From Manihot esculenta (Eukaryota; Streptophyta; Magnoliopsida; Malpighiales; Euphorbiaceae), in assembly GCF_001659605.2 (NCBI RefSeq), contig NC_035162.2, positions 25,710,161 through 25,774,160 of the forward strand: a stretch of DNA of 64,000 bases, written 5' to 3'. This document shows, in pieces, positions 33,701 through 43,616 of the stretch. The number at the start of each line of letters is the position of its first letter. Position 1 is the first letter of the stretch. A model generated the notes under the pieces. It was not told the origin of the DNA and made no database searches. It saw only the letters and a list, made by a program, of their open reading frames with translations. The position numbers and the translations under genes were made by a program.

Positions 33701-33966
33701 CTTTCATAAAACTAAACAAACTTTATCTGCAGCTAATTCAACTAAAGTAAAAATAAATTACAAAATACCTAGTGCACATATTTGTAACAATGGAATATGT
33801 TTCAAAACCAGTTTCATGTTAATTGAAAATCTCAATACACAAATTATTCTAGGAAATCCATTTTTACAAATGTTATACCCTTTTAAAGTCACACAATTAG
33901 GATTAGAAACCAATGTATTAGGACAAGATATTATATTTAAATTCTTAACACCTATTAATTACCATG
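30779..33966 (+). pseudogene. Segment S1: partial ORF1 (linker, coat protein, protease)
   Basis: Starts in the linker between movement and coat protein; the frame is open through the coat-protein core (SIYEWNIDDLSEIEIIQI, GFTGELRTWWDKL) and the knuckle CYLCNQKGHYAKEC. A 103-bp tandem duplication of the knuckle region (32806-33011) shifts the frame, giving a stop near 32926; reading resumes one frame over through the coiled coil and an intact protease site (LDSGAD, near 33648). It ends at 33966, where it joins the inverted leader of copy C. No RT, no promoter, no ORF start. Confidence 0.9.
32806..33011 (+). repeat. 103-bp tandem duplication of the zinc-knuckle coding region
   Basis: Units 32806-32908 and 32909-33011 repeat the knuckle and following residues. 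103 is not a multiple of three, so the duplication itself breaks the ORF. The other copies have one unit. Confidence 0.9.
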
Positions 33967-34155
33967 AAGAAATTTTGTTAATTAATAGATAGAAATCCAG
34001 GTATGATTTAAATTTCAATTTATTTCAATTATAAATAACAGGTAAATATAAAGCTACCCAGTATATAATGGTAAAAACATAAATTTGTATATACATATAA
34101 ATACATATGAATAATATTATAATCCCGTATGCATACATGGTAATTATTATTTGGT

Positions 34156-34386
34156 TTAAAAATTATTATTACTCAATAATATTTCAAGATACATAAGCAT
34201 AGAATTAAATAATTCTAATGTTCGTTCTACTTCTCTACAATCGCAATATTCATTATGATTGGTCGTGTGATAATCACTAATAAATCTACCTTGTTGAATT
34301 AAGCAATTTTTAAAACGTATTACTTCTTGTCTATTGGTTAAATCAATAAAACTTAAATTTTCTAATGCTGATTTTATAAATCTCAT
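34156..34386 (-). CDS. Possible small leader ORF, 76 aa (copy C only)
   Basis: Starts at an ATG six bases after the stop of the 51-codon leader ORF. Its composition looks protein-like (Glu, Arg, Cys, Leu; ends LEILLSNNNF), not just AT-rich drift. Copy B keeps only the first ten codons, because about 350 bp are absent there. No homologue recognised. It lies between promoter and ORF1 in viral sense; it could be a real viral leader protein, a uORF, or chance. Confidence 0.35.
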   Translation of the reverse strand: MRFIKSALENLSFIDLTNRQEVIRFKNCLIQQGRFISDYHTTNHNEYCDCREVERTLELFNSMLMYLEILLSNNNF

Positions 34387-34388
34387 TT

Positions 34389-34544
34389 TTATAGATCTAA
34401 ATAATAATTGGCTAAATCAAGAAAATAATTAGCTAAATTTAAATAAATGATTGCTAAAGAATATTGGTTTATAATTATATAATAATAACCTGTCATTAAA
34501 TAATAATCTGCTAAATAAAAATTAATTAATATTTGATTAATCAT
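34389..34544 (-). CDS. Possible 51-aa leader ORF, copy C
   Basis: An ATG-started ORF rich in Tyr, Leu, Asn and Ile with a repeated LANYxLDLANYYLDL pattern; also open in copy B (51027-51182) with almost the same sequence. It lies in the leader downstream of the conserved hairpin. The repetitive AT-rich coding makes chance openness possible. Confidence 0.3.
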   Translation of the reverse strand: MINQILINFYLADYYLMTGYYYIIINQYSLAIIYLNLANYFLDLANYYLDL

Positions 34545-34562
34545 GTCAAATGAACAACACAA

Positions 34563-34609
34563 TTTCTGATGTGAAAGATCAGTATAGACCGCAACCACAG
34601 AGCATACTT
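34563..34609 (-). promoter_or_regulatory. Conserved leader element (uORF + hairpin), copy C
   Basis: Same element as 8624-8670 and 50962-51008. Eight-codon uORF whose TGA overlaps the base of the hairpin; copy C has one change in the loop (CTTTCAC). Confidence 0.6.
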
Positions 34610-34962
34610 ATCATGAATGCAATTGATTTTAATTGGTTAAGGTTCCTGCAACGTTATCCTGGAGTTCCCAGAAATAACTCAGATTGATAAGCGGAGAGAG
34701 AGAGAATAGGATTGCCGTCAACACGGTCTTACACAGTAACAGTTGTATAAAATACTTTGTATTGAAAACTGTATGCAAAATACAAAATTACAAACTTACT
34801 TTGTACAACATATTTAAAAATAAACTGCTACCACTGTGTTGTAGTAAACAACAGTGTCCTTACAAATTGAGAATACAACTATCTTAGAATACATGGAAGA
34901 ATTGGAGAGCAAATTTCTGTGATGGAAATTTTGGTGTGTCCTTCAACTGGTCTGGACGTCTG

Positions 34963-34970
34963 CTTTTATA
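34963..34970 (-). promoter_or_regulatory. Viral TATA box, copy C
   Basis: TATAAAAG on the minus strand, identical in context to 50610-50617. A transcript from here would run left through the leader and then through S1 in antisense. Confidence 0.65.
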
Positions 34971-35195
34971 GGCATCGGACTTCAAAATTTATTAAATGGA
35001 ATTCAGCGGTCATCCACAGTAATGTGAACAGTAGTGTGAACGCTGAGTCATTCCACAGTAATCTTGTTTGCCATTTGTCTGGGTAAGTGCGTTGTGGGGT
35101 CCACCATTTTGTTTTGTCTGCCACTTGGTCTGCCATTGTGTTGGTGTGGGTCCCATGATTTGTCTTTTGTCTGCCGCATTATTGGTGAGTGCCTT

Positions 35196-35217
35196 GTGAC
35201 GTCATTGCTTACGTCTG
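35196..35217 (-). promoter_or_regulatory. as-1-like bZIP element, copy C promoter
   Basis: AGACGTAAG followed by TGACGTCA (35197-35204), 226 bp upstream of the TATA box; identical to copy B. Layout resembles the as-1 element of the CaMV 35S promoter. Confidence 0.55.
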
Positions 35218-35321
35218 AGCTTTTGTCTGAATGCTTTGCTGAGTCATGGTGGGCCATGTTGTCGGCCATTTTTGTCTCTTTGCTGATTCATCTTGTATTC
35301 CTTTCTTGGTCAATATGGGTC

Positions 35322-36704
35322 CTATGGTTCTGCTTGCGTGAAAAAATCATCATTGTCGGTGGATAAATCCACTGGAGAGGAGACAGAGCTTCTTGTTTCT
35401 TTTATTTCTTCGAGTAATTTGTCATATTCTTCTTCGGAGACACATTTGGCCATTTGGGCCATTATCTGTTGTTTTCTGGCAAAAAATGTTTCCTGTTTGG
35501 TAACTTGAATTGGACTTAATTTTTTGGCATATTGGGGTTGTGAGTCAAAGAAATGGTCAACAGCTTTTGGTCCGCAATTGGCGAGATCTGTTTTAGGCCA
35601 CCATTTAATCTTGTGTTTGCGAACTAAATTGGGTATTTGAAAATTGTTTAGGGTATAGTCTTTAATCTGGTATTCGGCCATGTAAATCCATGGAATGTGG
35701 AAAAGGTGAGAATAAATCAGCCATTTAGGAGATAGAAGGATATTTTCTGGTAGTTGCGAATTTTCAAAAAATTGGTCTTGGGCTGATACAATTGGTTCTG
35801 GTACAATGATCAGGTCAAGGCCAAACTTATTCCACCATTGGTGGAACCAATATGGTATAGGGTAGGAAAAATCATCAGAAATGTAAAAGAAAAATGAAAT
35901 TGATAATTGATCATTTTGTTTTAGGAACGTGCGTTCCCAAGCAGTTTGGTAATCATAATAATTAAATTTGGTCACTTGTCCATGAGATAAAGAAATATCT
36001 TTACTTTTATGGGGTTCTTGGCCCCAATCAGAAATAGTCAATACTCTGATTATTCGTACTTTACAATATCTGATTTTATGTTTAATATGAGGATCAAAAT
36101 TATTATACATAATAATAGAATTTGTTTGAACAAGTATGGTTTCATAAAAGGATTGGTTTTTGGCAAAATTATCAGGGATATAAAAATGGGTTTTTGGAAA
36201 TATGGACTCACAAAGTTGATAAACATTAAGGTTTGGATTTTGTAACCAGTATTCTGGTTCAATGGTTAAAATAACATCTTCAATGGTTTTGTAACTATAT
36301 TCAGGTTGGGTTATTTGCAATGCTTGTGTTGGTGAATATGTTGGGCTTGAGCTTTGGCCAATAACAGCTTGTTTAAAGGTCGAAGGAGTAATTAATTTTT
36401 GAGGTTGTAAAGGAGAAAATTTATTTAACAAGGTAAATTGTGAGCTGGATTGGGGTGAACTTGGTCTGGTGATGAGAGCACTGGACATTGGGCTAAGAGG
36501 CCTATTTATTATACTAGTACTGCTAGTAAACATGGGCCTATGCATGTATGTATTTTGTCTAGGACTTAGTCCTGAAGATGATGCATTTACATTTGGTCTA
36601 GGACTTTGTCCTGAAAATAAATTGACATTTATTTTTTGTGTCTCATTGGTCTTTTGTCTTAATGAAATCTTGGGTGCCTCATCTGTATTCTTGCCTTTAT
36701 TCAT
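35322..36704 (-). CDS. Viral ORF2, copy C, 460 aa, intact, function unknown
   Basis: The ATG overlaps the ORF1 stop as ATGA (36701-36704), suggesting translation by reinitiation after ORF1. The N-terminal ~120 residues are Ser/Pro/Gln-rich and probably disordered. The core (about 140-390) is rich in aromatic residues, with FNYYDYQTAWERTF (from 247), PYWFHQWWNKFG (from 284) and FHIPWIYMAEY (from 335), all conserved in old copy A. The C-terminus is helical and charged (CVSEEEYDKLLEEIKE). In other caulimovirids the gene after the polymerase can encode a translation transactivator; I see no proof of that here. Confidence 0.8.
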   Translation of the reverse strand: MNKGKNTDEAPKISLRQKTNETQKINVNLFSGQSPRPNVNASSSGLSPRQNTYMHRPMFTSSTSIINRPLSPMSSALITRPSSPQSSSQFTLLNKFSPLQPQKLITPSTFKQAVIGQSSSPTYSPTQALQITQPEYSYKTIEDVILTIEPEYWLQNPNLNVYQLCESIFPKTHFYIPDNFAKNQSFYETILVQTNSIIMYNNFDPHIKHKIRYCKVRIIRVLTISDWGQEPHKSKDISLSHGQVTKFNYYDYQTAWERTFLKQNDQLSISFFFYISDDFSYPIPYWFHQWWNKFGLDLIIVPEPIVSAQDQFFENSQLPENILLSPKWLIYSHLFHIPWIYMAEYQIKDYTLNNFQIPNLVRKHKIKWWPKTDLANCGPKAVDHFFDSQPQYAKKLSPIQVTKQETFFARKQQIMAQMAKCVSEEEYDKLLEEIKETRSSVSSPVDLSTDNDDFFTQAEP

Positions 36705-39700
36705 GGTGTTCCCTGCAAAAATTCTCTTGTTAGAAAATCAGCTATGGAATTATCAGTTCCTTTAATATGTTCAATATCAAACTCAAAAATAGACAAAAAT
36801 GCTTGCCATCTAGCAAATATATGTTTGGCTGCGAGATTTTTTACATCTTTGGTCAAAACATCTTTAGCAGCTTTACAATCAACTCGAATAGTAAATTTCT
36901 GATTTAGTAAATCACTTTGGAATTTTGTAACACATAAAACAATTGATAAAATTTCCTTTTTTATGGTAGAATATTTTTCTTGTGTTGGATTCCAAACACC
37001 TGAATAATATCTTATAATATGATCTTTATTATTTATCTTTTGTTTTAATATGCCACCAAAACCTTGGTCAGATGCATCTGTTTCTACAATCTTGGGAATA
37101 TTAGGATTACAGATATTTAAACATGGTAATGTTTTTACATGTTTTTTGATTTCTTGTATTATTTTTGTATGGTCTTCTGTCCATGGTTTAGGATTCTTTT
37201 TCAATCGATTGTATAAAGGTTTACATAATATTCTTAAGTTAGGTAAGAAGTCAGCAATATAGTTTAAAGATCCTAAAAATCTTTGTAATTGATTTTTATC
37301 TTTAATTATATCTGGAAATTTGTCAGCAAATTCTATACTTCTCTGGATTGGTACTATAGTATTTTGATAAATTTCATGACCCAGAAATCGAATTTTTGTT
37401 TGAAATAATTTCATTTTTGGTTTGGATAATACTAAACCATTTCTTTTTATGATTTTATAAAATATATGTAGATGTTTCATATGTTGGTTAAGGTTTTCAC
37501 TGAATACTAAAACATCGTCAATATATGTTATTATAAAATTATATGGTGTAAAAATGTCATTCATGATCTTTTGAAATTCACTTGGTGCATTTTTTAAGCC
37601 AAATGACATAATGTTCCATTCATATTGTCCAAAGGGTACGGTAAATGCTGTCTTGTATTTATCTGTTTCATCTATTTGTACTTGCCAGAAACCTGATTTC
37701 ATATCAAATTTTGAAAAGATTTCTGCTTTATATAATCTATTTAAGAGATCTTGTTTATTTGGTATGGGGTATCGAATCCATCTTAAAACCTTGTTTAATG
37801 GTTTATAATTAATTACTAATCGTGGTGCACCTCTTTCTATTTCAGCATTTTTATTTACATAAAAGGCTGCACATGACCATGGTGATTTACTTGGTCTAAT
37901 TAACTTTTTTGCTAATAGATCTTGAATTTCTTTTTTGCAGAATTCTAACATTTCTTGGTTCATCTGTATAGGTCTTGCTTTTGTTGGTATATCTTGTTCT
38001 TTAAAGTCTGGTTCATATGGTAAAGTTACTATGTGTTGTTTTCTATTCCAAAATGCTGTTGGTAATTCGGAACATAGGTCTTTTTCAAATTGGTCTTGGA
38101 GTGTTTTAATTTGCTGTTTAATATTTGGATTTTCTAACTGTTCTTCTATTCTAATAGAATGTAAGTCTTTCTTTAAAAATTTTATTTGATTTTCTAAATT
38201 ATTGATTTTACTTATGTTTTCTTGTTGGACTGAATTAACATCATGGTAATTAATAGGTGTTAAGAATTTAAATATAATATCTTGTCCTAATACATTGGTT
38301 TCTAATCCTAATTGTGTGACTTTAAAAGGGTATAACATTTGTAAAAATGGATTTCCTAGAATAATTTGTGTATTGAGATTTTCAATTAACATGAAACTGG
38401 TTTTGAAACATATTCCATTGTTACAAATATGTGCACTAGGTATTTTGTAATTTATTTTTACTTTAGTTGAATTAGCTGCAGATAAAGTTTGTTTAGTTTT
38501 ATGAAAGTATTTGCTTGGTATTATTCCTTGATCTATGCAGTTCATATCTGCACCTGAATCTAACATAGCTATGGTTTCTAATGTAAAATCTTTTATTATT
38601 AAATTTATTTTTACATACCATTTTTTATATTTTATTCTTGTAATATCATTAAATTTTAATGCTGTTTCTCCTTCACTGTCGGAGGTTATGACTAGGGGTT
38701 TTTGTTCTTCGTTTATTTTATCTTTCCCCGATGTTTGTCCTTTTTCTTTTTCTACAGGTTGTGTTAATTTTTGATTTTGTTCTAAATAATTACATCTTAA
38801 TTTTAATTGTCTAACTTCTGATTTTAATTGTTTTATTTCTGATTGTAGATCCATAGAAGAAATTGTCTTTATGGATTTTTTCTGTTTAAATAATTGTTCA
38901 ATATCTTCAAACTTAGTTGGTGGTGCAGTTTCTTGTCTTATTTCTTCATTCATTAATTTTGTTAATTTTTTAAACATTTTTCGTTTAATATTGGAATCTT
39001 GTACTTGTTCTATTTGTTCTAATACTTGTTTATATTCTGTTAAAACATTTATTTTATTATTGCAATTACAAAATTCTCCTTGAAAATCATGGTTACTATC
39101 TGAACTACTTGTTGTATCTATTGAAGTATCACTATTATATTCATCATCTAATTCTGAGGAAGATAACTTACTTTGGTCAATTTTTTCTAGCAATTGTTCT
39201 ATATTATCTATTTTTAATTCTACGCCTAATTCATGTATTTTTCTTCTTGCAGGACATTCTTTTGCATAATGTCCTTTTTGATTACATAAATAACAAGTGA
39301 TATTGGATTTATCATTGGATCTTTTAAAATTGTTTTTCTTATAATTATTTCTTTTAAAGGGTCGCTTTGTAAAAGGTTTTTTCGTCATCTGTTTATTATA
39401 TTTATTATATGATTTCCTTGGGTACTTGTATTGCTTATATATTTTATTTTTAAAAGGTTTATATCTTTTATGTTTTTGTTTTTGTATGGTTCCAAATCCA
39501 AATTGTTCACACCAATTTCCTAATTCTTTCCGAGATTGTCTATTTTCCATTTTTAATTTTTGTTGTAGTTTCATATCTATACATAATCTTATTCCTGTTA
39601 AATTGACACATGTTATTAAATCGCCATATGTTAAATCATCATATGATATTTGACCAAATTTTTGTTCAATTGTTTCTTTGACTTTGGTAGTAAATAATCT

Positions 39701-42385
39701 TGGTAATCCTGTTAAAAATTTCTCTTTCCAATGATAGGCATTTGGTTCTGCTAATGCATATACACGTTTTAGAAAATTGTCTTTATACCATCTAAAATTT
39801 TCTAACTTTCTACACTTTAGGTTTTGTAAAATTTCACTATTACGTTCTGTATATAAATCTAAGTCTCCTATAAAATGAGATATAAGATTATAGACAAGGT
39901 AAGCTAATACAAATTCTTGCGGTTGTCCTGTTGTTGGGTCAATAACGGGTTCTCCAGTAGTGCTATCTATTCTTCGTGCATTTAGTATATTTGTTTTTAT
40001 TTCATTACTTAATAATTTGTCCCACCATGTCCTTAACTCTCCTGTAAATCCTAGTATTATATTTTCAGCGGCATCTTTTTCTGTAATGCCGACTCTTTGT
40101 TTATAAATATTTCCTACTATGACCATTTCTTTGGTTATTTGTATTATTTCTATTTCTGATAGATCATTTATATTCCATTCGTAAATACTTTTTGCATTAT
40201 AATGTTTTTGTTTTCTATCTAATATTTTTAAATCATCTGGTCTAGTTTCATATTGTCTTTTGCCTATAGTATTTAAAGGAATATCATTGTTTTGGTCAGA
40301 GTCTGATGCTTCTAAAGGATTGTTTATAATGTCATCTTCGGATGAAGAGGTTTCATTATATTCAGTTAAAATTGTTATTTTATTTTTATCTTTGTTAGTA
40401 CTCTCACTTGATATCTTACTTTGTGTAGGTTCTTTTATTTTAATGCCTCCTGTCATGCTGGGTTTTTGGGCAGTACTTTGTTCACTTATAATTTTCTGCA
40501 AGTATTTTGACATGTCGTTTAATTCTGTCTTTGGTTTTAGAGTTACTATTTCTATGGGATTTTGTGATGGAGGTATCATTTTTGTGAAAGGTTGTTTAAT
40601 GGGTTTTATTGCTGGATCTATTATATCATATGGTTTTGGATTACTGTATCTTTGAGATAAGTAGATAGTATTTGGTTTTGGTATTACAGGAGATGGTGCC
40701 TGTGGTGTCTCTATGTATTCTATATTTGTAATTTCTTCATGATTTCTATCTATTTTTTCTTCTAGTCTATCTAATTGTTGGCCTATGATATGTAATGATA
40801 CATTGGTCCAATTGTTTTGTAGGCTGATTTCTCTTATATTGTTTTCCTCAATATTGTCAGTTTTTACTATTGGTTGCATGCCATGAGCTATTTGGTTCTT
40901 TTTGAAAAATACTCTGTCTAATGGTGGTCTTTCACATTCATGAGCTAGATCACTAACTCCTCCTTCATTATTTACTTTGTGCCATTTATGTATTTTCTTT
41001 TCTAATACATTTAATTTCTTTTCATGAAAATATTTTAAATATGTAAAAAATGGTATAGTCTTTTCGACTTGTTCACAAAATGTAAAGAATTGTTTTTTAA
41101 TGAGACTTTGTTCTTTTCTGGAATAGGTTTGCAAAAATAGGTCCCTTTTCCCCCGATTTTGATCTGACATGTAGTCAGCTTGAATTTGGTCTTTATCAAT
41201 TTCAAAAGTTTGAGTTAAGGTATTAATAGAAAAAGTACTATCTTCATAAGGTTGGCTAAATTGTCCTTGTCGAAATACACCTTCTTGTATTTTAATACCT
41301 TGAGTAGTATGTTGGGGTTTGGTATGTTGGTCAAATGTTTCTTCTAATGGTTTAGTTCCAGAAGTTTCTCCAACAAAAGGTCCTTGATAATGAATAGTAG
41401 AGTCTTCTGATATACTATTATCTGGTTGTATTTCTATACTATGTCTTCTACGAGATGTATCTAAAGAATGTCGAGAGGGTTGGTATATACTCGGAGTTGT
41501 TTGTCTAAAAGAGTTTGATCTCTTATATTTTAATTCTAATGATCCATCATCATTTTGTATAATATAATCTATTTCTTTATTTTCTTTAAAAGGTGGATTA
41601 GGAATTGTCTTGACTGGATATTTCCAGCTTTCTGGTAAAGTTACATCTTTCCATTGGATAGTTCTGGGGATGGTTATATTTGCTTTGGATTGATCAATTT
41701 CCCAAAATATTGTTTCTCCATCTGTCCTTTTATGGTTTATAGCATTAGGACATAATCCTGTATTCATTATTTTAGAATTTAATCTATAAAATATCTCATA
41801 TATGTGAGATCCTTTTAACATATTATAATTATGAGTTAGAATATCTAATGTTAGAATTTTCATTATATGAGGGTCTGTTAATGATATGGTAAAATTTGGA
41901 AAACAATTTGAATAAATTGGTCCATTTGTTAGACTGGTTTCAAATAATCCTAATAGCGAATCTTTATAATTAATATGTCTACAGTCACGTAGAGCTACAT
42001 GCATGCTGGTATTTAATCCTTCAACGGTTAATGGTTTTATAGCAATTTGTACTAATCCTATGTGCATAAATTTATAACCTTGGTTTAAATATTTTATTAT
42101 TGTTTTTTGACTTAATAAGCTCATAGATTGTTTATCAGCATATAAGGGTATAACTTTTTCTTTTGTTTTAATTGCTCTAACTGATTTGAAATCTAATATA
42201 CCTGTTTTATAAATTGTATCTATTTGCGTCTTTGGAGGTTTCCAATTTGTTAATTGCTGGTCATTCCATATATTTTCTCTTGATAATATTGTTTGATTAT
42301 GATCTGTATGAATATTTAAATCATTTATGAGTTCGTCGTCTGGTCTCCTAGACCTCGAAGATCTATTTCTCCTAAACATATTCAT
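36701..42385 (-). CDS. Viral ORF1 polyprotein, copy C, 1894 aa, uninterrupted
   Basis: Domains in order: 30K-type movement protein (about 80-240, with IGLVQIAIKPL and LRDCRH at 132-137); variable linker; coat protein (about 740-1045) with WWDKLL, a basic Lys/Arg/Tyr tail and a perfect CX2CX4HX4C knuckle at 1031-1044; coiled coil (1178-1207); aspartic protease, active site DSGA at 1276-1279; reverse transcriptase with FDMKSGFWQ and YIDD at 1621-1624; RNase H with ETDASDQGFGG (Asp 1770) to the end (TDNSIADFLTRE). The ATG at 42385 matches the start in copy B. It is open throughout, but the usually conserved MPFG motif of RT reads MSFG (Ser 1594), and no complete promoter-primer site arrangement precedes it, so function is unlikely in place. 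Confidence 0.9.
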   Translation of the reverse strand: MNMFRRNRSSRSRRPDDELINDLNIHTDHNQTILSRENIWNDQQLTNWKPPKTQIDTIYKTGILDFKSVRAIKTKEKVIPLYADKQSMSLLSQKTIIKYLNQGYKFMHIGLVQIAIKPLTVEGLNTSMHVALRDCRHINYKDSLLGLFETSLTNGPIYSNCFPNFTISLTDPHIMKILTLDILTHNYNMLKGSHIYEIFYRLNSKIMNTGLCPNAINHKRTDGETIFWEIDQSKANITIPRTIQWKDVTLPESWKYPVKTIPNPPFKENKEIDYIIQNDDGSLELKYKRSNSFRQTTPSIYQPSRHSLDTSRRRHSIEIQPDNSISEDSTIHYQGPFVGETSGTKPLEETFDQHTKPQHTTQGIKIQEGVFRQGQFSQPYEDSTFSINTLTQTFEIDKDQIQADYMSDQNRGKRDLFLQTYSRKEQSLIKKQFFTFCEQVEKTIPFFTYLKYFHEKKLNVLEKKIHKWHKVNNEGGVSDLAHECERPPLDRVFFKKNQIAHGMQPIVKTDNIEENNIREISLQNNWTNVSLHIIGQQLDRLEEKIDRNHEEITNIEYIETPQAPSPVIPKPNTIYLSQRYSNPKPYDIIDPAIKPIKQPFTKMIPPSQNPIEIVTLKPKTELNDMSKYLQKIISEQSTAQKPSMTGGIKIKEPTQSKISSESTNKDKNKITILTEYNETSSSEDDIINNPLEASDSDQNNDIPLNTIGKRQYETRPDDLKILDRKQKHYNAKSIYEWNINDLSEIEIIQITKEMVIVGNIYKQRVGITEKDAAENIILGFTGELRTWWDKLLSNEIKTNILNARRIDSTTGEPVIDPTTGQPQEFVLAYLVYNLISHFIGDLDLYTERNSEILQNLKCRKLENFRWYKDNFLKRVYALAEPNAYHWKEKFLTGLPRLFTTKVKETIEQKFGQISYDDLTYGDLITCVNLTGIRLCIDMKLQQKLKMENRQSRKELGNWCEQFGFGTIQKQKHKRYKPFKNKIYKQYKYPRKSYNKYNKQMTKKPFTKRPFKRNNYKKNNFKRSNDKSNITCYLCNQKGHYAKECPARRKIHELGVELKIDNIEQLLEKIDQSKLSSSELDDEYNSDTSIDTTSSSDSNHDFQGEFCNCNNKINVLTEYKQVLEQIEQVQDSNIKRKMFKKLTKLMNEEIRQETAPPTKFEDIEQLFKQKKSIKTISSMDLQSEIKQLKSEVRQLKLRCNYLEQNQKLTQPVEKEKGQTSGKDKINEEQKPLVITSDSEGETALKFNDITRIKYKKWYVKINLIIKDFTLETIAMLDSGADMNCIDQGIIPSKYFHKTKQTLSAANSTKVKINYKIPSAHICNNGICFKTSFMLIENLNTQIILGNPFLQMLYPFKVTQLGLETNVLGQDIIFKFLTPINYHDVNSVQQENISKINNLENQIKFLKKDLHSIRIEEQLENPNIKQQIKTLQDQFEKDLCSELPTAFWNRKQHIVTLPYEPDFKEQDIPTKARPIQMNQEMLEFCKKEIQDLLAKKLIRPSKSPWSCAAFYVNKNAEIERGAPRLVINYKPLNKVLRWIRYPIPNKQDLLNRLYKAEIFSKFDMKSGFWQVQIDETDKYKTAFTVPFGQYEWNIMSFGLKNAPSEFQKIMNDIFTPYNFIITYIDDVLVFSENLNQHMKHLHIFYKIIKRNGLVLSKPKMKLFQTKIRFLGHEIYQNTIVPIQRSIEFADKFPDIIKDKNQLQRFLGSLNYIADFLPNLRILCKPLYNRLKKNPKPWTEDHTKIIQEIKKHVKTLPCLNICNPNIPKIVETDASDQGFGGILKQKINNKDHIIRYYSGVWNPTQEKYSTIKKEILSIVLCVTKFQSDLLNQKFTIRVDCKAAKDVLTKDVKNLAAKHIFARWQAFLSIFEFDIEHIKGTDNSIADFLTREFLQGTP

Positions 42386-42513
42386 CTTAAATTTCTAGGG
42401 TCTTCGCATACACTTCCTTCTCTACTCACACTGCAGGTCTTACCACTCTCTGCCTGACTTATGGTTTTCGTGACACAGTTCCAACCCTAAAACTTTAATT
42501 TGAATTGTTTAAG

Positions 42514-43616
42514 ATTAAATGTATTAGAAAAGAAAATACATAAATGGCACAAAGTAAATAATGAAGGAGGAGTTAGTGATCTAGCTCATGAATGTGAAAG
42601 ACCACCATTAGACAGAGTATTTTTCAAAAAGAACCAAATAGCTCATGGCATGCAACCAATAGTAAAAACTGACAATATTGAGGAAAACAATATAAGAGAA
42701 ATCAGCCTACAAAACAATTGGACCAATGTATCATTACATATCATAGGCCAACAATTAGATAGACTATAAGAAAAAATAGATAGAAATCATGAAGAAATTA
42801 CAAATATAGAACACATAGAGACACCACAGGCACCATCTCCTGTAATACCAAAACCAAATACTATCTACTTATCTCAAAGATACAGTAATCCAAAACCATA
42901 TGATATAATAGATCCAGCAATAAAACCCATTAAACAACCTTTCACAAAAATGATACCTCCATCACAAAATCCCATAGAAATAGTAACTCTAAAACCAAAG
43001 ACAGAATTAAACGACATGTCAAAATACTTGCAGAAAATTATAAGTGAACAAAGTACTGCCCAAAAACCCAGCATGACAGGAGGCATTAAAATAAAAGAAC
43101 CTACACAAAGTAAGATATCAAGTGAGAGTACTAACAAAGATAAAAATAAAATAACAATTTTAACTAAATATAATGAAACCTCTTCATCCAAAGATGACAT
43201 TATAAACAATCCTTTAGAAGCATCAGACTCTGACCAAAACAATGATATTCCTTTAAATACTATAGGCAAAAGACAATATGAAACTAGACCAGATGATTTA
43301 AAAATATTAGATAGAAAACAAAAACATTATAATGCAAAAAGTATTTATGAATGGAATATAGATGATCTATCAGAAATAGAAATAATACAAATAACCAAAG
43401 AAATGGTCATAGTAGGAAATATTTATAAACAAAGAGTCGGCATTACAGAAAAAGATGCCGCTGAAAATATAATACTAGGATTTACAGGAGAGTTAAGGAC
43501 ATGGTGGGACAAATTATTAAGTAATGAAATAAAAACAAATATACTAAATGCACGAAGAATAGATAGCACTACTGGAGAACCCGTTATTGACCCAACAACA
43601 GGACAACCGCAAGAAT
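42514..43616 (+). pseudogene. Segment E1: coat-protein fragment
   Basis: Begins at the LNVLEKKIHKWHK codons and ends after TTGQPQE; both ends are abrupt. One internal stop at 42767 (TAA where the others have GAA, Glu). Otherwise nearly identical to S1 and B. Confidence 0.9.

Larger units (their letters stand above)
33967..42513 (-). mobile_element. Copy C: near-complete inverted viral unit, about 8.55 kb
   Basis: In viral sense: leader end (42513), ORF1, ORF2, promoter, then leader again up to 33967. Both large ORFs are open. The ends fall on either side of the place where copy B has its primer site (51234), so copy C is a linear unit opened at or near the primer site, which itself is missing. 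Compared with copy B it has about 350 extra bp in the leader (about 34010-34360). Confidence 0.85.

Noticed and set aside
34010..34360. The leader segment missing in copy B as a spliced-out intron
   Set aside because: None of the five possible junction placements gives GT-AG or another known splice boundary; a 4-base microhomology deletion fits better.
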